Shown: positions 63,553 to 64,000 of the stretch, piece by piece
Layout of the letters: each line of letters begins with the position of its first letter
Position numbering within the stretch: the first letter of the stretch is position 1
Assembly (NCBI RefSeq): GCF_900233005.1
Contig: NZ_LT960612.1
Location: 868,001 to 932,000, forward strand
DNA: 64,000 bases
Direction of reading: 5' to 3'
Source: Vibrio tapetis subsp. tapetis
GTDB taxonomy: Bacteria; Pseudomonadota; Gammaproteobacteria; Enterobacterales; Vibrionaceae
Notes under the pieces: model-generated
The model's database searches: none
Told to the model about the DNA's origin: nothing
The model's input: the letters and a program-made list of their open reading frames with translations, nothing else
Program-made: the position numbers and the translations under genes

Positions 63553-64000
63553 TGCCTAGCTCCAGTGGTTGATCGTCTAATTGATCGATGGTGTATGGGA
63601 ATGTCAAAATATCATGTAAAGATAGAACCGGTGCATCGCCTTTCAGGCCTTTTCTTTCCCACGGATAAGATGCCATCATGTTCTGTAGGATATCGAATAC
63701 TCGGCGGGCTCCGTCGTCTTTTTCTGAAATGATCATGCCTAGACGCTCTTGGTCAAGTTGAGATATAAGGTCATCTCGACCACAAAAGCAATGCGCTAGC
63801 TCGATAGAAACATCGAGGAAGTTATTGTCGGCGTGTCTAATAATGATCACTGCATGGTTAGACTTTTTCAGTTCAGATTTGTAGAGAACCAGTTGCTCCC
63901 ACCAGTAGGTTTCAGAGACGGCATTTGAGAATCGCTTTTCACGATTGAACTCCATGTAACCGCGAATTCGGTTAATGAGCTTTCTCGCGCGTTGTTCTAA
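63533..64000 (-). CDS. Protein of unknown function upstream of the TPR-GGDEF gene (partial, N-terminus outside window)
   Basis: The frame is open to the right edge (reading LEQRARKLINRIRGYMEF), so the ATG at 63955 is probably not the true start. At least 155 residues are visible. The middle, HAVIIIRHADNNFLDVSIELAH then QLDQERLGMIISEKDDGARRVFD, has the rhythm of a degenerate GGDEF domain without the active loop. The last 20 bp overlap the start of the next gene. A role in controlling that diguanylate cyclase is possible from the coupling, but this is inference. Confidence 0.6.
   Translation of the reverse strand, partial: LEQRARKLINRIRGYMEFNREKRFSNAVSETYWWEQLVLYKSELKKSNHAVIIIRHADNNFLDVSIELAHCFCGRDDLISQLDQERLGMIISEKDDGARRVFDILQNMMASYPWERKGLKGDAPVLSLHDILTFPYTIDQLDDQPLELGNGSTTK

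Noticed and set aside
1..64000. tRNA or rRNA genes, integron or prophage
   Set aside because: No cloverleaf with a T-loop GTTCRA and CCA end, no rRNA segments and no integrase or phage structural genes were noticed by eye on either strand.

Overview
The window looks like a chromosomal segment of a member of the Vibrionaceae, most likely a Vibrio. The strongest evidence is a quorum-regulatory Qrr small RNA with the family's invariant core, a sigma-54 promoter and LuxO-type sites, together with a CsrB-type RNA behind a perfect VarA/GacA box. An arginine deiminase cluster joined to pyrBI and argR, a YibL protein and a DUF6279 lipoprotein fit the same group. Gene density is high, base composition is even, and there is no prophage, integron or CRISPR array. 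The only transposase-like gene is a RAYT-type Y1 transposase near the left end. No tRNA or rRNA was seen.

Layout. 1-8.1 kb: small enzymes (GNAT, MsrA, cyclophilin, MAPEG), a RAYT gene flanked by copies of a short motif, an interrupted periplasmic ClpP-like gene, a DEAD-box helicase and a frameshifted ppnP. 8.1-13 kb: pirin, a 7-bp tandem repeat, a membrane diguanylate cyclase and a Lon-like protease. 13-21.1 kb, all on the minus strand: arginine deiminase genes arcA-arcC-arcB, then pyrB-pyrI with its own leader peptide and attenuator, an ArgR-family repressor and a YfcC carrier. Carbamoyl phosphate links these genes: arcABC make it from arginine and burn it for ATP, while pyrBI spend it on pyrimidines. 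21.1-26.1 kb: DUF6279 lipoprotein, qrr, then yjiH-yjiG with an M20 peptidase and an ArsR-type regulator. 26.1-30 kb: a divergent sensor kinase and HD-GYP response regulator. 30-37.1 kb: glpD with a GlpR operator, a second YjiH-type protein, and an alkylsulfatase with a small exported partner. 37.2-41.3 kb: csrB, a patatin, a 47-residue protein between mirrored operators, a thioredoxin/glutaredoxin-like protein and a DMT exporter. 41.5-50 kb: a second YfcC carrier followed by a split aspartoacylase-type gene, a cold shock gene, two PilZ genes separated by an 11-bp tandem repeat, a phosphotransferase and a split chemoreceptor. 50-64 kb: exonuclease-like protein, fructokinase, yibL, an atypical CDF protein, a betaine/choline-type ABC operon, sugar-efflux and DMT transporters, a periplasmic binding protein, Fe-alcohol dehydrogenase and a TPR-GGDEF protein behind a gene that leaves the window.

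Themes. Amino-acid and peptide use is prominent, with three hydrolase or catabolic loci paired with YfcC or YjiH/YjiG carriers. Cyclic di-GMP signalling is also dense: two GGDEF proteins, one HD-GYP protein and two PilZ proteins. Two global RNA regulators, Qrr and CsrB, lie about 15 kb apart.

Caution. Three clear single-base frameshifts (ppnP, aspartoacylase, chemoreceptor) and one possible one (3279-3285) are present. Three of the four lie at poly-A/T runs. They could be sequencing errors, so those genes may be intact in the organism. One gene (4626-5627) has an in-frame TAA that an indel cannot explain.
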